The position numbers were made by a program, and so were the translations under genes. From Geothrix oryzisoli (GTDB lineage: Bacteria > Acidobacteriota > Holophagae > Holophagales > Holophagaceae): a stretch of DNA of 64,000 bases. The stretch is from the NCBI RefSeq assembly GCF_022808865.1, contig NZ_JAKZLB010000004.1, forward strand, positions 458,004 to 522,003. The letters run 5' to 3'. Shown in pieces: positions 54,940 through 63,349 of the stretch. The notes below the pieces were generated by a model. It had not been told where the DNA came from. It was given only the letters and a program-made list of their open reading frames with translations, and did no database searches. Each line of letters opens with the position of its first letter. Position 1 is the stretch's first letter.

Positions 54940-55686
54940 ATGAACCCTCCAGCCCGCCGCCCCCCTTCTGATCCCGAGGCCCCCGCCCGCACCCTCCTCG
55001 TCGTCGAGGATGATCGGGCCACGCTCAGCCTGTACCGGGCTGGCCTGAAGGGTCTGCAGGGGTTCCGGATCCTCTCGGCCCAGAACGGCCTCGAGGCCCT
55101 GGAGGTGCTCCGGCAGGAGGTGGTCCACGTGCTGGTCACGGACCTCGACATGCCGGTCATGGATGGCTTCAACCTCATCACGAAAGTGAGCCGGCTCTAC
55201 CCCCAGATCCCCGTCATCGTCATGACCGGCCTGGACGAAAGCCAGCACCTCAACACCCCGCTGGACCTGGGGGCGGTCCGGATCCTCGGCAAGCCGCTCC
55301 GCCTGGGGTTCCTCATGGAGGTGATCCGCACGGCGGTCCAGGCCGAGGCCGTCGGGGTGATCCGCGGCCTCAGCCTCGGCAGCATCCTCCAGCTGCTGTC
55401 CTGGGAGAAGAAGTCCTGCACCCTCACCGTCAAGGCCGAGGCCGGCATGGGCCTCCTCTACCTGAACCGGGGCGAGGTGATCCACGCGGCCTACCGGGAT
55501 CAGGAGGGCTTCCGCGCGGTCTACGAGATCCTCACCTGGGACCACCCGGACATCGAGTTCGTGGAGACCTGCCGGGTGGAGCGGACCATCGACACGCCCC
55601 TCACCGAACTGCTGATGAACATGGCCTTGATCACGGACTCCCTGGGACCCGACCCCGATGCCGGACCTTCCGCCGTCCGGTCCTGA
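54940..55686 (+). CDS. Response regulator with DUF4388 (PATAN) output domain
   Basis: The 248-residue protein has a receiver domain (about 18-130) with the acidic pair in VVEDD, phospho-acceptor Asp68 in VTDLDMP, the Thr in VMTGLD and Lys in GKPLR. Residues 140-235 form a DUF4388/PATAN-like domain (GLSLGSILQLLSWEKKSCTLTVK, then LNRGEVIHAAYRDQEGFRAVYEIL). Such regulators occur in gliding and pilus control of deltaproteobacteria and relatives. No histidine kinase is adjacent, so the signal is unknown. Confidence 0.88.
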   Translation: MNPPARRPPSDPEAPARTLLVVEDDRATLSLYRAGLKGLQGFRILSAQNGLEALEVLRQEVVHVLVTDLDMPVMDGFNLITKVSRLYPQIPVIVMTGLDESQHLNTPLDLGAVRILGKPLRLGFLMEVIRTAVQAEAVGVIRGLSLGSILQLLSWEKKSCTLTVKAEAGMGLLYLNRGEVIHAAYRDQEGFRAVYEILTWDHPDIEFVETCRVERTIDTPLTELLMNMALITDSLGPDPDAGPSAVRS

Positions 55687-55855
55687 CCGCCGACCCGTCT
55701 GCGCTCCGGCCCTGGATTTGACAGATCGAGGCATTCCAGGCCCAGGTATGGGACTTTCGTCAAAACCGGCAGGACGGGATCTCCAAAGGGCACCCGCCGG
55801 GGAATAATGACGCGTGTGTGCGGCCCCGCGGGGGCCCCTTCCCAGGCAGGTGTCC

Positions 55856-57097
55856 ATGTCCCAGCTGAAGCCCTTCCGCGCCTACCGCCCCCGGCCCGAA
55901 CTCGCCGCCCAGGTCGCCGCCGTGCCCTACGACGTGGTGAACACCCAGGAGGCCGCCGAGCTGGCCAAGGGGAACCCCCACTCCTTCCTCCACGTGGGCC
56001 GGCCCGAGATCGACCTGCCCGCGGGCACGGACGTCCACGCGGACGAGGTGTACGCCAAGGGCGTGGCGAACCTCATGCACATGATCGAGACCGGCACCCT
56101 CATGCACGAGGGCCTGCCCAGCCTCTACGTCTACCAGCAGCGCATGGGCGACCACGTCCAGGCGGGCCTGGTGGGCCTCTGCTCCGTGCAGGAGTACGAG
56201 AACGGCAGCATCAAGCGCCACGAGTTCACCCGCAAGGACAAGGAGGACGACCGCACCCGGCACGTCACCGAGCAGAACGCCAATGCCGAGCCCGTCTTCC
56301 TCACCTACAAGGCCGTCCCCTACATCGATCACATCGTCGATGACATCCGGAAGCTGCCGCCGGTCTACGACGTGGTCACGCCGGACGGCATCGGCCACAC
56401 CGTGTGGGTCGTCACCGGCGAGACCGTGATCCGCGAGCTGGTGAACCTGTTCAACGGCGTGCCCGCCCTCTACATCGCCGACGGCCACCACCGCACCGCC
56501 GCCGCCATCCGCTACGGCCAGGCCCGTCGCGCCGCCGCCGGTGCCGACGCCACGGGCGACGAGCCCTTCGAGAGCTTCATGGCCGTGGTCTTCCCCCACG
56601 ACCAGCTGAAGATCATGGACTACAACCGCGTGGTGAAGGATCTCAACGGCCTCAGCCAGGACGCCTTCCTCGCCAAGGTCCGCGAGAAGTTCGAGGTCGC
56701 CCCCTCCGCCCACCGCGCGGCCCAGGCCCCCACCACCTTCGGGATGTACCTGGGCGGCACCTGGTACGAGCTGAAGGCCAAGCCCGGCACCTACCCCGCC
56801 AGCGATCCCGTGCGCGGCCTGGACGTCAGCATCCTCCAGGAGAACCTGCTCAACCCGATCCTCGGCATCGACGATCCCCGCACCAACACCCGCATCGACT
56901 TCGTGGGCGGCATCCGGGGCATGGACGAGCTGGAGCGCCGCGTGAAGGAAGGCTGCGCGGTGGCCTTCTCGGTCTACCCCACCTCGCTCACCCAGCTCAT
57001 GTCCGTGGCCGACGCCGGCGAAGTGATGCCCCCCAAGTCCACCTGGTTCGAACCCAAGCTGCGCTCCGGACTGCTGGTCCGGATGTACGAAGGCTGA
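55856..57097 (+). CDS. DUF1015-family protein, linked to serine biosynthesis
   Basis: The 413-residue protein matches the DUF1015 family: LKPFRAYRPRPELAAQVAAVPYDVVN at the N-terminus, an ADGHHRTAAAIRYGQ motif near residues 208-222 resembling ParB/SerK-type nucleotide-binding folds, and EEPFESFM-like blocks later. Family members are often encoded next to serA and serC, as here (13 bp before serA). A link to serine kinase or phosphoserine metabolism is inference from that fold and context. GCAGGTG precedes the start. Confidence 0.85.
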   Translation: MSQLKPFRAYRPRPELAAQVAAVPYDVVNTQEAAELAKGNPHSFLHVGRPEIDLPAGTDVHADEVYAKGVANLMHMIETGTLMHEGLPSLYVYQQRMGDHVQAGLVGLCSVQEYENGSIKRHEFTRKDKEDDRTRHVTEQNANAEPVFLTYKAVPYIDHIVDDIRKLPPVYDVVTPDGIGHTVWVVTGETVIRELVNLFNGVPALYIADGHHRTAAAIRYGQARRAAAGADATGDEPFESFMAVVFPHDQLKIMDYNRVVKDLNGLSQDAFLAKVREKFEVAPSAHRAAQAPTTFGMYLGGTWYELKAKPGTYPASDPVRGLDVSILQENLLNPILGIDDPRTNTRIDFVGGIRGMDELERRVKEGCAVAFSVYPTSLTQLMSVADAGEVMPPKSTWFEPKLRSGLLVRMYEG

Positions 57098-57109
57098 ACG
57101 GAGCTCCGC

Positions 57110-57982
57110 ATGCACACCCTCATCGCCGACGCCTTTGACGCCAAGCTGCCGGAGCGCCTCGCCGCCTTCGGCACCGTCAGCTCCGACATGGCCACCCTCG
57201 GACAGGCCAACGTCCTCCTCGTCCGCTCCAAGACCAAGGTGGACGCGAGCCTCCTGGCCCAGGCCCCCGCGCTCAAGCTCGTCATCCGCGGCGGCGTGGG
57301 CATGGACAACGTGGACAAGAAGCTCTGCGCCGAGAAGGGCGTCAAGGCCATGAACACCCCCAGGGCCAGCAGCGTGGCCGTGGCGGAGATGGCCATGGCC
57401 TTCATGGTCGCCATCCCCGCGCGCCTCATCGAGGCCCACACCTCCATGAAGGAGGGCAAGTTCCTCAAGAGCGAGCTGAAGCGCACGGAGCTCTTCAAGA
57501 AGACCCTGGGCCTCATCGGCGCCGGCAACATCGCCACGGAAGTGGCCAAGCGCGCCCAGGCCTTCGGGATGGAGGTGATCGCCTACGATCCCTTCCTCAA
57601 GGAGCACCCCATCGCGACGATGGTGAGCCTCGACGAGCTGGCCGCCAGGGCCGACTACATCAGCATCCACACGCCCCTCACGGACGAGACCCGGGGCATG
57701 ATCAACGCCGACTTCCTGGCCAAGGTGAAGGACGGCGTCGTCCTCATCAACACCGGCCGCGGCAAGTGCGTGGTGGACGCGGACCTCGCCGCCGCCCTGC
57801 ACAGCGGCAAGGTGCGGGCCTACGGCACCGACGTGTGGCCCAGCGACCCCCCCCCGGCGGACTGCCCCCTGCTCAGCGCCCCCAACGTCGTCATGGCGCC
57901 CCACCTCGGGGCCAGCTCCAAGGAGAACCTCGGCCGCATCGGCGACGAGGTCGTGGCCATCCTGCAGGATTTCAAAGCGTAA
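57110..57982 (+). CDS. serA: D-3-phosphoglycerate dehydrogenase, short form
   Basis: The 290-residue protein is a D-2-hydroxyacid dehydrogenase without the C-terminal ACT domain. The NAD-binding GAGNIATEVAKRAQAFGMEV (about 143-162) and the catalytic Arg (NTGRGKCVVD), Glu and His (MAPHLGASS, His265-type) are visible. It oxidises 3-phosphoglycerate to 3-phosphohydroxypyruvate. Absence of the ACT domain implies no feedback by serine through that site. It lies in one operon with DUF1015 and probably serC. Confidence 0.93.
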   Translation: MHTLIADAFDAKLPERLAAFGTVSSDMATLGQANVLLVRSKTKVDASLLAQAPALKLVIRGGVGMDNVDKKLCAEKGVKAMNTPRASSVAVAEMAMAFMVAIPARLIEAHTSMKEGKFLKSELKRTELFKKTLGLIGAGNIATEVAKRAQAFGMEVIAYDPFLKEHPIATMVSLDELAARADYISIHTPLTDETRGMINADFLAKVKDGVVLINTGRGKCVVDADLAAALHSGKVRAYGTDVWPSDPPPADCPLLSAPNVVMAPHLGASSKENLGRIGDEVVAILQDFKA

Positions 57983-57992
57983 AGGACTCACC

Positions 57993-58080
57993 ACCAAGAC
58001 ACCAAGGCACCAAGAAAAGCCTTTCTCTTTTCTTCATTCCTTGGTGTCTTGGTGTCTTCTCGGTATCGCCATGGCGATAC
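57993..58080. repeat. Inverted repeat plus 18-bp palindrome between serA and serC
   Basis: ACCAAGACACCAAGG (57993-58007) is the exact complement of 58039-58053. Right after it, 58063-58080 is a perfect 18-bp palindrome (GTATCGCCATGGCGATAC). The first pair could fold into a long hairpin, acting as an attenuator or an interspersed repeat. Confidence 0.6.
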
Positions 58081-58135
58081 GCGAGACAGACTGAACTCTG
58101 GTGGTTTTCATTATTCCTTGATGAAGGAGCTTCCC

Positions 58136-59236
58136 ATGACCCATCGTGTGATCAACTTCTACGCCGGCCCTGCGGGGCTGCCCCTGCCGGCCCTGGAGCG
58201 CGCCCAGGACGAGCTGCTGGACTTCGCCGGCACCGGCATGTCCGTCATGGAGGTCAGCCACCGGTCCAAGGAATACGACGCGGTGCATGAGGAGGCCATC
58301 GCCCTCACGAAGGAGCTGATGGGCCTGCCCAGCAACTACAAGGTGCTCCTGCTCCAGGGCGGCGCGCACCTCAGCTTCGGCATGATCCCCCTGAACCTGC
58401 TGCGCGGCGGCCGGAAGGCCGACTACATCAACACCGGCAACTGGGCGGAGAAGGCCACCAAGGAGGCCAAGCTCGTGGGCGGCGACAACGTCCGCGTGGC
58501 CGCCAGCACCAAGGAGCTCAAGTACAGCCGCCTGCCCTACGCCGACGAGATCAAGGTCGGCCCCGACAGCGCCTTCGTGCACTTCACCTCCAACAACACC
58601 GTGGAAGGCACGCAGTGGCACGAGTTCCCCAAAGTGGGCGATGTGCCCTACGTCTGCGACATGAGCAGCGACATCATGTGGCGCCCGTTTGATGTGAGCC
58701 CCTTCGGCCTCATCTACGGCGGCGCCCAGAAGAACCTCGGCCCCAGCGGCGTCACCCTCACCATCATCCGCGAGGACTTCCTCGAGATGTGCGAAGCCCA
58801 GGATCTGCCCAGCTACCTGCGCTACAAGATCCACGCCGAGAAGAACTCGCTCTACAACACCCCGCCCACCTTCGGCATCTACATCCTGCGCAACGTGCTG
58901 GCCTACAACAAGAGCATCGGCGGCCTGCAGGCCCTCGAGGCCAACAACAAGCAGAAGGCCGAACTGCTCTACGGCTGCATCGACAAGCACAGCGGCTTCT
59001 ACAAGGGCTTCGTCACCGAGAAGGGCCACCGCAGCGTCATGAACGTGGACTTCTTCCTGCCCACGCCCGAGCTGGACGATCAGTTCGTCAAGGAAGCCAA
59101 GAAAGCCGGCATGGTGGGCCTCAAGGGCTACCGCGACATCGGCGGCATCCGCGTCAGCACCTACAACGCCGTCACCGTGGACCACGTGAGGACCCTGGTG
59201 GACTTCATGGAGCAGTTCGTGAAGGTGAACGGGTAG
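58136..59236 (+). CDS. serC: Phosphoserine aminotransferase
   Basis: The 366-residue fold type I aminotransferase opens with HRVINFYAGPAGLPLPALERAQ. The PLP lysine is in YGGAQKNLGPSGVT (about 197-210). The HRS.EY block (SHRSKEYDAV) and FTSNNTVEGTQW (about 149-160) also match the family. It converts 3-phosphohydroxypyruvate to phosphoserine. A phosphoserine phosphatase gene is not adjacent. The start at 58136 follows GAAGGAGC. Confidence 0.95.
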   Translation: MTHRVINFYAGPAGLPLPALERAQDELLDFAGTGMSVMEVSHRSKEYDAVHEEAIALTKELMGLPSNYKVLLLQGGAHLSFGMIPLNLLRGGRKADYINTGNWAEKATKEAKLVGGDNVRVAASTKELKYSRLPYADEIKVGPDSAFVHFTSNNTVEGTQWHEFPKVGDVPYVCDMSSDIMWRPFDVSPFGLIYGGAQKNLGPSGVTLTIIREDFLEMCEAQDLPSYLRYKIHAEKNSLYNTPPTFGIYILRNVLAYNKSIGGLQALEANNKQKAELLYGCIDKHSGFYKGFVTEKGHRSVMNVDFFLPTPELDDQFVKEAKKAGMVGLKGYRDIGGIRVSTYNAVTVDHVRTLVDFMEQFVKVNG

Positions 59237-59257
59237 TTCCGGGACGAAGGCCCGTAT

Positions 59258-59292
59258 CGAAGGAAGGGCGCCGGAACGGCGCCCTTCCTTCG
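59258..59292. terminator. Bidirectional terminator between serC and a PlsC-like gene
   Basis: A perfect 15-bp stem, CGAAGGAAGGGCGCC (59258-59272) with its complement at 59278-59292, closes a GGAAC loop. It lies between convergent genes, and the stop codon of the leftward gene starts at the next base. Confidence 0.75.
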
Positions 59293-60189
59293 TCAGGAAC
59301 GGACCTTGGCCGGGGACTGCAAGCCCAGCACGATCTCCTCGATCTTGCGATCCTTCTCGGTCCAGATCTCGTGCAGCCAGGCCTGCATGCGGGCGCGGAA
59401 GGCGGGGTCGCCCTCGTAGTCGCCGCCCAGCAGGTCCTTGGGGATCTCCAGCTCCCGTACCCGCACCACCACCTGCTTCACCTGGCCGGAGAGGAAGTCC
59501 CAGAAGGTGGGCACGCCCTCGGGGTAGACGATGGTGACGTCCAGCAGGGCGTCGAAGCGCTCGCCCATGGCGCTGAGGGCCGTGGCCAGGCCGCCGGTCT
59601 TGGGCTTGAGCAGATGCCGGTAGGGTGACTGCTGGGCCGCCTTCTTGGCGGGGCTGAACCGCGTACCCTCCAGGAAATTCATCACCGAGGTGGGGATCTG
59701 GCGGAACTTCTCGCAGGCCTTGCGGGCCGTCGCCAGGTCCTTCGAGCGGCTGCCGCTGCGGCGGCGCATGAACGGGAAATCCAGGGCCCACCAGGCCAGC
59801 CCCATGACAGGCACGTAGAGCAGCTGGCGCTTGAGGAAGAACTTCAGGAAGGGCACTTTCCGGTGGAAGACCTTCTGCAGCACCAGGATGTCCACCCAGC
59901 TCTGGTGGTTGCTGCTCACCAGGTACCAGCCCTTCCGCCGCAGGCGCTCGTGGCCGGCCACATCCCACCGGATGCGGTGCACCAGGGCCATCCACGCACC
60001 GTTCACGGCGATCCAGCCCTCCGCCATGCCGTTCAGCAGCCGGTCCGCCCCCCGGCGGACAGCCCCGAAGGGCAGGGCCAGCTTCACCAGGGCCACGGGG
60101 ATCATGCCCGAGAAGATGGCCAGGACGTTGGCCACCAGCACCGACCCGGCCACGCTGCCCTTGAAGGCCGACCAAAGGCGTTTCAGCAT
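59293..60189 (-). CDS. PlsC-family acyltransferase (YihG-like)
   Basis: The 298-residue protein has an N-terminal membrane helix (about 12-32), the HX4D motif SSNHQSWVD (about 93-101), the EGTR motif NFLEGTRFS and TGGLATALSAMGERFDALLDVTIVYP, matching the YihG/AGPAT branch of lysophospholipid acyltransferases. It probably transfers acyl chains from acyl-ACP or acyl-CoA to lysophosphatidate-like lipids. This is the second PlsC-type gene in the window. Confidence 0.9.
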   Translation of the reverse strand: MLKRLWSAFKGSVAGSVLVANVLAIFSGMIPVALVKLALPFGAVRRGADRLLNGMAEGWIAVNGAWMALVHRIRWDVAGHERLRRKGWYLVSSNHQSWVDILVLQKVFHRKVPFLKFFLKRQLLYVPVMGLAWWALDFPFMRRRSGSRSKDLATARKACEKFRQIPTSVMNFLEGTRFSPAKKAAQQSPYRHLLKPKTGGLATALSAMGERFDALLDVTIVYPEGVPTFWDFLSGQVKQVVVRVRELEIPKDLLGGDYEGDPAFRARMQAWLHEIWTEKDRKIEEIVLGLQSPAKVRS

Positions 60190-60322
60190 CAGGACTCCAA
60201 CCTGCCGGACGCCGCGCGCCCCGTGGATCAGAATATCGGAGTGTCAGATGACCCGGTGAAGGGCAAAAACGGCCCATCTCCCACACCTCCTCGGAGCCCC
60301 CGAGGATCGGCCGCCCCGCAGT

Positions 60323-60694
60323 CTACCCCCAGCCCAGTTCCTCCAGCCGCTCCTCGCTGATGCCGAAGTGGTGGGCGATCTCGTGGATGACGGTGGTGGC
60401 GATCTCCTCGCGCAGGTCCTCTTCGTCCCGGCAATCTTCCAGGAGCGGCCCCCGGTAGAGCGTGATGCGAGGCGGCAGGTCCCCGGACTCCACCCGCCCC
60501 TCCGTCAGGGCCCGGCCGGAATAGAGGCCATAGAGCGTCTCCTCCTCGGGCACCCCGAGGTCATCCAGCAGCGCATCCGGCGCCCAGTCCTCGATGACGA
60601 TCGCCACCCCCTCGAGGTACGGCCGGAACTCCTCCGGCACGAGGGCCAAGGCCTCGTCCACCAGCTGCCGGAACCTCAGGTGGGAGATGTGCAT
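60323..60694 (-). CDS. Minimal zincin metallopeptidase-family protein
   Basis: The 123-residue protein has HEIAHHFGISEERLEELGWG at the C-terminus (about residues 104-123), an HExxHxxG zinc-binding motif of the minimal zincin (possible zinc-binding/MMP) family. It has no signal peptide. The first 60 residues match FRQLVDEALALVPEEFRPYLEGVAIVIED of the same family. The start at MHISHL was preferred over an ATG 14 codons upstream. It lies 69 bp upstream of the end of intI. Confidence 0.9.
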   Translation of the reverse strand: MHISHLRFRQLVDEALALVPEEFRPYLEGVAIVIEDWAPDALLDDLGVPEEETLYGLYSGRALTEGRVESGDLPPRITLYRGPLLEDCRDEEDLREEIATTVIHEIAHHFGISEERLEELGWG

Positions 60695-60763
60695 GGCCCG
60701 ATCGTACTGCCGCGGGACCCAAAATGAACCAGCCACCGGTTTCAGTCCCGCGCGGGAGCCCGG

Positions 60764-61771
60764 TCACAGCCCGTCCAGGGGGCTCGCCACGCCGCGGCCG
60801 CCGCGGTTCAGCACATGGGTGTAGATCATGGTGGTGGCCACGTCCTTGTGCCCCAGCAGCTCCTGCACCGTGCGGATGTCGTGGCCCGCCGCCAGCAGGT
60901 GCGTCGCGAAGCTGTGGCGCAGCACGTGGGGCGTGACCGGCTTCACCAGCTCCGCGGCCCGGGCCGCCAGCCGCACGGCCTTCTGGACGCTCTCCGCATG
61001 GAGGTGATGGCGGCGGACGAGGCCCGAGCGGGGGTCCACCGAGCGCTGCGCCGAGGGGAAGACCCACTGCCAGCCCCAGGCCCGCGCCGCCTGCGGCGAC
61101 TTGAGCCCCAGCGCATCCGGCAGGCCGACCTCCCCGAACCCCTCGTCGAGGTCCCGGGCATGCAGCGCGCGCACCCGACCGAGGTGGGCCCGGAGCGGCT
61201 CCACCAGGCGCTCCGGAAGCATGGTCATCCGGTCCTTGCCCCCCTTCCCATCCCGCACCACGATCTCGTGCCGCTCGAATTCCACGTCCTTCACCCGGAG
61301 GCGCAGCCCCTCCATGAGCCGCATGCCCGTCCCGTAGAGCACCTGGGCCAGCAGGGCCATCCCACCCTCCATCTGGTCGAACAGTGCGCGCACCTCCCCC
61401 GGCGTGAGGACCACCGGAAGCCGCGGCGGACGCTTGGCCTGGACCACCTCGGACAGCCACGGCAGGTCCACCTCCAGCAGGTTCCGGTAGAGGAACAGCA
61501 GGGCGGCCTTCGCCTGGTTCTGCGTCGAGGGCGACACCTGGCGCTCCACCGCCAGATGGCTCAGGAAGGCCTGCACCTCGGGCGCCCCCATCTCCCTCGG
61601 ATGCCGCTTGCCATGAAAGAGGATGAACCGCCGCGCCCAGTCCACATACGCGTCCTCCGTCCTCAGGCTGTAGTGCCGGACCCGCAGACGGTCCCGCAGC
61701 TGGTCCATGAGCTTCGGCGGCTGCGCCCCCCCGATCCGCCCTTCACCCGTCTGCCTATTTGTCCCGAGCAT
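60764..61771 (-). CDS. intI: Integron integrase (tyrosine recombinase IntI)
   Basis: The 335-residue recombinase has the N-terminal core-binding domain (about 22-117) with [22 protein letters not shown] and the catalytic domain. The catalytic Arg151 is in [18 protein letters not shown] gives His282 and Arg285, [13 protein letters not shown] gives His308, and Tyr317 is the nucleophile. The extra stretch between motifs II and III, around [20 protein letters not shown] (about 228-247), with the following HHLH, is the insertion that separates IntI from XerC/D. It is read away from the cassettes, as expected. A GTG start three codons upstream (61780) is an alternative. Confidence 0.96.
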   Translation of the reverse strand: MLGTNRQTGEGRIGGAQPPKLMDQLRDRLRVRHYSLRTEDAYVDWARRFILFHGKRHPREMGAPEVQAFLSHLAVERQVSPSTQNQAKAALLFLYRNLLEVDLPWLSEVVQAKRPPRLPVVLTPGEVRALFDQMEGGMALLAQVLYGTGMRLMEGLRLRVKDVEFERHEIVVRDGKGGKDRMTMLPERLVEPLRAHLGRVRALHARDLDEGFGEVGLPDALGLKSPQAARAWGWQWVFPSAQRSVDPRSGLVRRHHLHAESVQKAVRLAARAAELVKPVTPHVLRHSFATHLLAAGHDIRTVQELLGHKDVATTMIYTHVLNRGGRGVASPLDGL

Positions 61772-62009
61772 AGGACCCACCCCGATCGCCTCAGATCGCC
61801 TATTGCGCTAACCTGTGCCAGCTCCCCGCTACAGAATCATCAAGGGTTGTTTCAATTTATCGTCTTTTTTTCGCCCGTCAAGCCCCACCCAAAGGTCGCC
61901 CATTCCCCCAACCAAGAACTCACCCCCCGCCCCACCCCCCAGGACTAGGCGAACTCCACCCCCCAACCACCCACCGTCCAATTCAAAGTTAGGCCGTCAT
62001 GGAGTAGAA
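61772..62009. other. attI region and divergent promoter spacer
   Basis: The spacer between intI and the first cassette gene ends with a core site GTTAGGC at 61988-61994, where the first cassette was joined. A GGAYTAGGCGAACT sequence at 61942-61955 is repeated at 63285-63298 and may be a degenerate core-like element. The intI promoter and the cassette promoter should both lie here, but no box is convincing. Confidence 0.65.
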
Positions 62010-62441
62010 ATGAAGCCGCTTGTACTCGCTTGCATTCCTTTAGCACTGGCCACCATTTGCATCTCAGCACAGTCACCCGATGAGGCTCTCATTCGCCAAT
62101 TGACGGGCTCCTGGGAAGGGACTGATGACAAGGGGAAAAGCGCAACCTTGCAGTTTCAACCTGGTGGTTTCGCTCAACTCACCATGGATGGCAAACGGCT
62201 GGTCCCGGACATACCAGGCGGCCCATCCTTGCGATTCAAGATTGATCAAACCAAATCACCAATTTGGCTCGACCTAATCGCATTCGATCCTTCTGGTCGA
62301 GAGCTAGGCCGGATCAAGCTCATTCTTCAGGTCATCAATGCAAAAACGATCAGAATTCAAACTACCGATGATTTCAGCATCCGCCCAGATAAGTTCACAG
62401 ATGATCCCACCAAGGGAGTTACCTTAAGCAAGATCTACTGA
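62010..62441 (+). CDS. Cassette 1: small secreted protein, unknown function
   Basis: The 143-residue protein has a signal peptide (MKPLVLACIPLALATICISAQ) and a predicted beta-rich mature part (LTGSWEGTDDKGKSATLQFQ), similar in style to small lipocalin-like or copper-resistance-type domains, but I cannot assign a family. The start follows GGAG at a spacing of 5. Codon use is clearly lower in GC than the chromosome to the left, as expected for a captured cassette. Confidence 0.8.
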   Translation: MKPLVLACIPLALATICISAQSPDEALIRQLTGSWEGTDDKGKSATLQFQPGGFAQLTMDGKRLVPDIPGGPSLRFKIDQTKSPIWLDLIAFDPSGRELGRIKLILQVINAKTIRIQTTDDFSIRPDKFTDDPTKGVTLSKIY

Positions 62442-62444
62442 GCG

Positions 62445-62568
62445 GCCTAACCTCTAGCTCAACTCGGACCCCGCCTGCATTGTCTTCCGCTCTCGCTCAG
62501 CTTCTCGCTTCCTCGGCTCCGCTCAGTGCCTCGGTGCAGGCGTGGCCGGTTAGCCACATTCGTTAGGC
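62445..62568 (+). other. attC site 1 (124 bp)
   Basis: R'' is GCCTAAC (62445-62451) and R' is GTTAGGC (62562-62568). CCCCGCCTGCA (62469-62479) pairs with TGCAGGCGTGG (62535-62545) with one mismatch to form the L''/L' stem. It closes cassette 1. Confidence 0.92.
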
Positions 62569-62575
62569 CGCTCAC

Positions 62576-63004
62576 ATGAAGAACGATCCTCGAATAGTGC
62601 GGCTCCTCAAACGCTACCCCAAGGGCGAAGATTTTTCTGATGCTTCCATTGATGTGAGTCATTTTGACACTGAGCAGCTTCTCAAAATTTGCCAGTGCCA
62701 AAAGGACTCAGATCTCTCGGTTCCGAAGGAATTGGGTGAATTCGCATTGGGTCACTTCGGCCAGGCCTTCGGCATAGAATTCGATCGCTCTGAATTCGAC
62801 TACTACCTGCATTCATACGTCCGAACTGAATTCGTGTCGTCCTACTATAGTGATCCAACGGTCACCTCAAAACCCGCACCAGAAAATGGTCCGCCCACCA
62901 AGATTCCACTTCCTGAGGGCATGCAATGGTTTTCTGTTCGCCCAAAAGAGGGGCGAGAACACTACGAGGCTTACGAAATCTCCCAAGATGGCTCATCGGC
63001 CTAA
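62576..63004 (+). CDS. Cassette 2: protein of unknown function
   Basis: The 142-residue protein starts 7 bp after the core site of attC 1. It is soluble and mixed alpha/beta in appearance, with no signal peptide and no recognisable motif. There is a polar C-terminus (IPLPEGMQWFSVRP) with a proline-rich stretch (about 100-112). The stop codon TAA lies inside the R'' box of attC 2. Composition is AT-rich relative to the host genes. I do not recognise a family. Confidence 0.75.
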   Translation: MKNDPRIVRLLKRYPKGEDFSDASIDVSHFDTEQLLKICQCQKDSDLSVPKELGEFALGHFGQAFGIEFDRSEFDYYLHSYVRTEFVSSYYSDPTVTSKPAPENGPPTKIPLPEGMQWFSVRPKEGREHYEAYEISQDGSSA

Positions 63005-63122
63005 CCCTTAGCTCAACTCGGACCCCGCCTGCATTGCCTCTCGCTCTCTCTCATCCTCTCGCTTCCTCGGCTCCGCTCGTCGCCTCGGTGCAGGCGGGGC
63101 CGGTTAGCTTCATTCGTTAGGC
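62999..63122 (+). other. attC site 2 (124 bp)
   Basis: R'' is GCCTAAC (62999-63005) and R' is GTTAGGC (63116-63122). CCCCGCCTGCA (63023-63033) and TGCAGGCGGGG (63089-63099) form a perfect 11-bp stem. Its sequence is very similar to attC 1 and to attC 4. Confidence 0.93.
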
Positions 63123-63123
63123 C

Positions 63124-63337
63124 GCCCAACCAGCGGAGTACGCTCTAAATTTTAGGCCTGCATCGAATCAATAGGCTCCAGTTGCTCCAAAACCTGCTTC
63201 ATCCGTGATTTTTTGGTCTGCCCATTCAAATAGCTACTTTCAACAGGTCCACGGTAAAATCAGCAATTACATCCTTCTCAGACCGGATTAGGCGAACTAC
63301 GAATCGCTTCGTTCCCGCCGTCCAAATCTAGTTAGGT
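63124..63337 (+). other. Cassette 3 with no forward gene and a divergent, long attC-like end
   Basis: GCCCAAC at 63124-63130 and GTTAGGT at 63331-63337 fit the R'' and R' consensus, but they are 214 bp apart and the region between them lacks the usual L''/L' stem. No forward ORF is present. This stretch holds only a broken reverse ORF, so the cassette may be degenerate. Confidence 0.55.
63152..63327 (-). pseudogene. Frameshifted reverse-strand ORF remnant in cassette 3
   Basis: Two reverse-strand frames, open from 63327 to 63226 and from 63259 to 63152, give protein-like sequences (TKRFVVRLIRSEKDVIADF and then YLNGQTKKSRMKQVLEQLE). A single T missing in the T run near 63257 would join them. 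No normal start codon is present upstream before the attC core, so it is truncated as well as frameshifted. The function is unknown. Confidence 0.4.
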
Positions 63338-63349
63338 GTGCTACCCATC

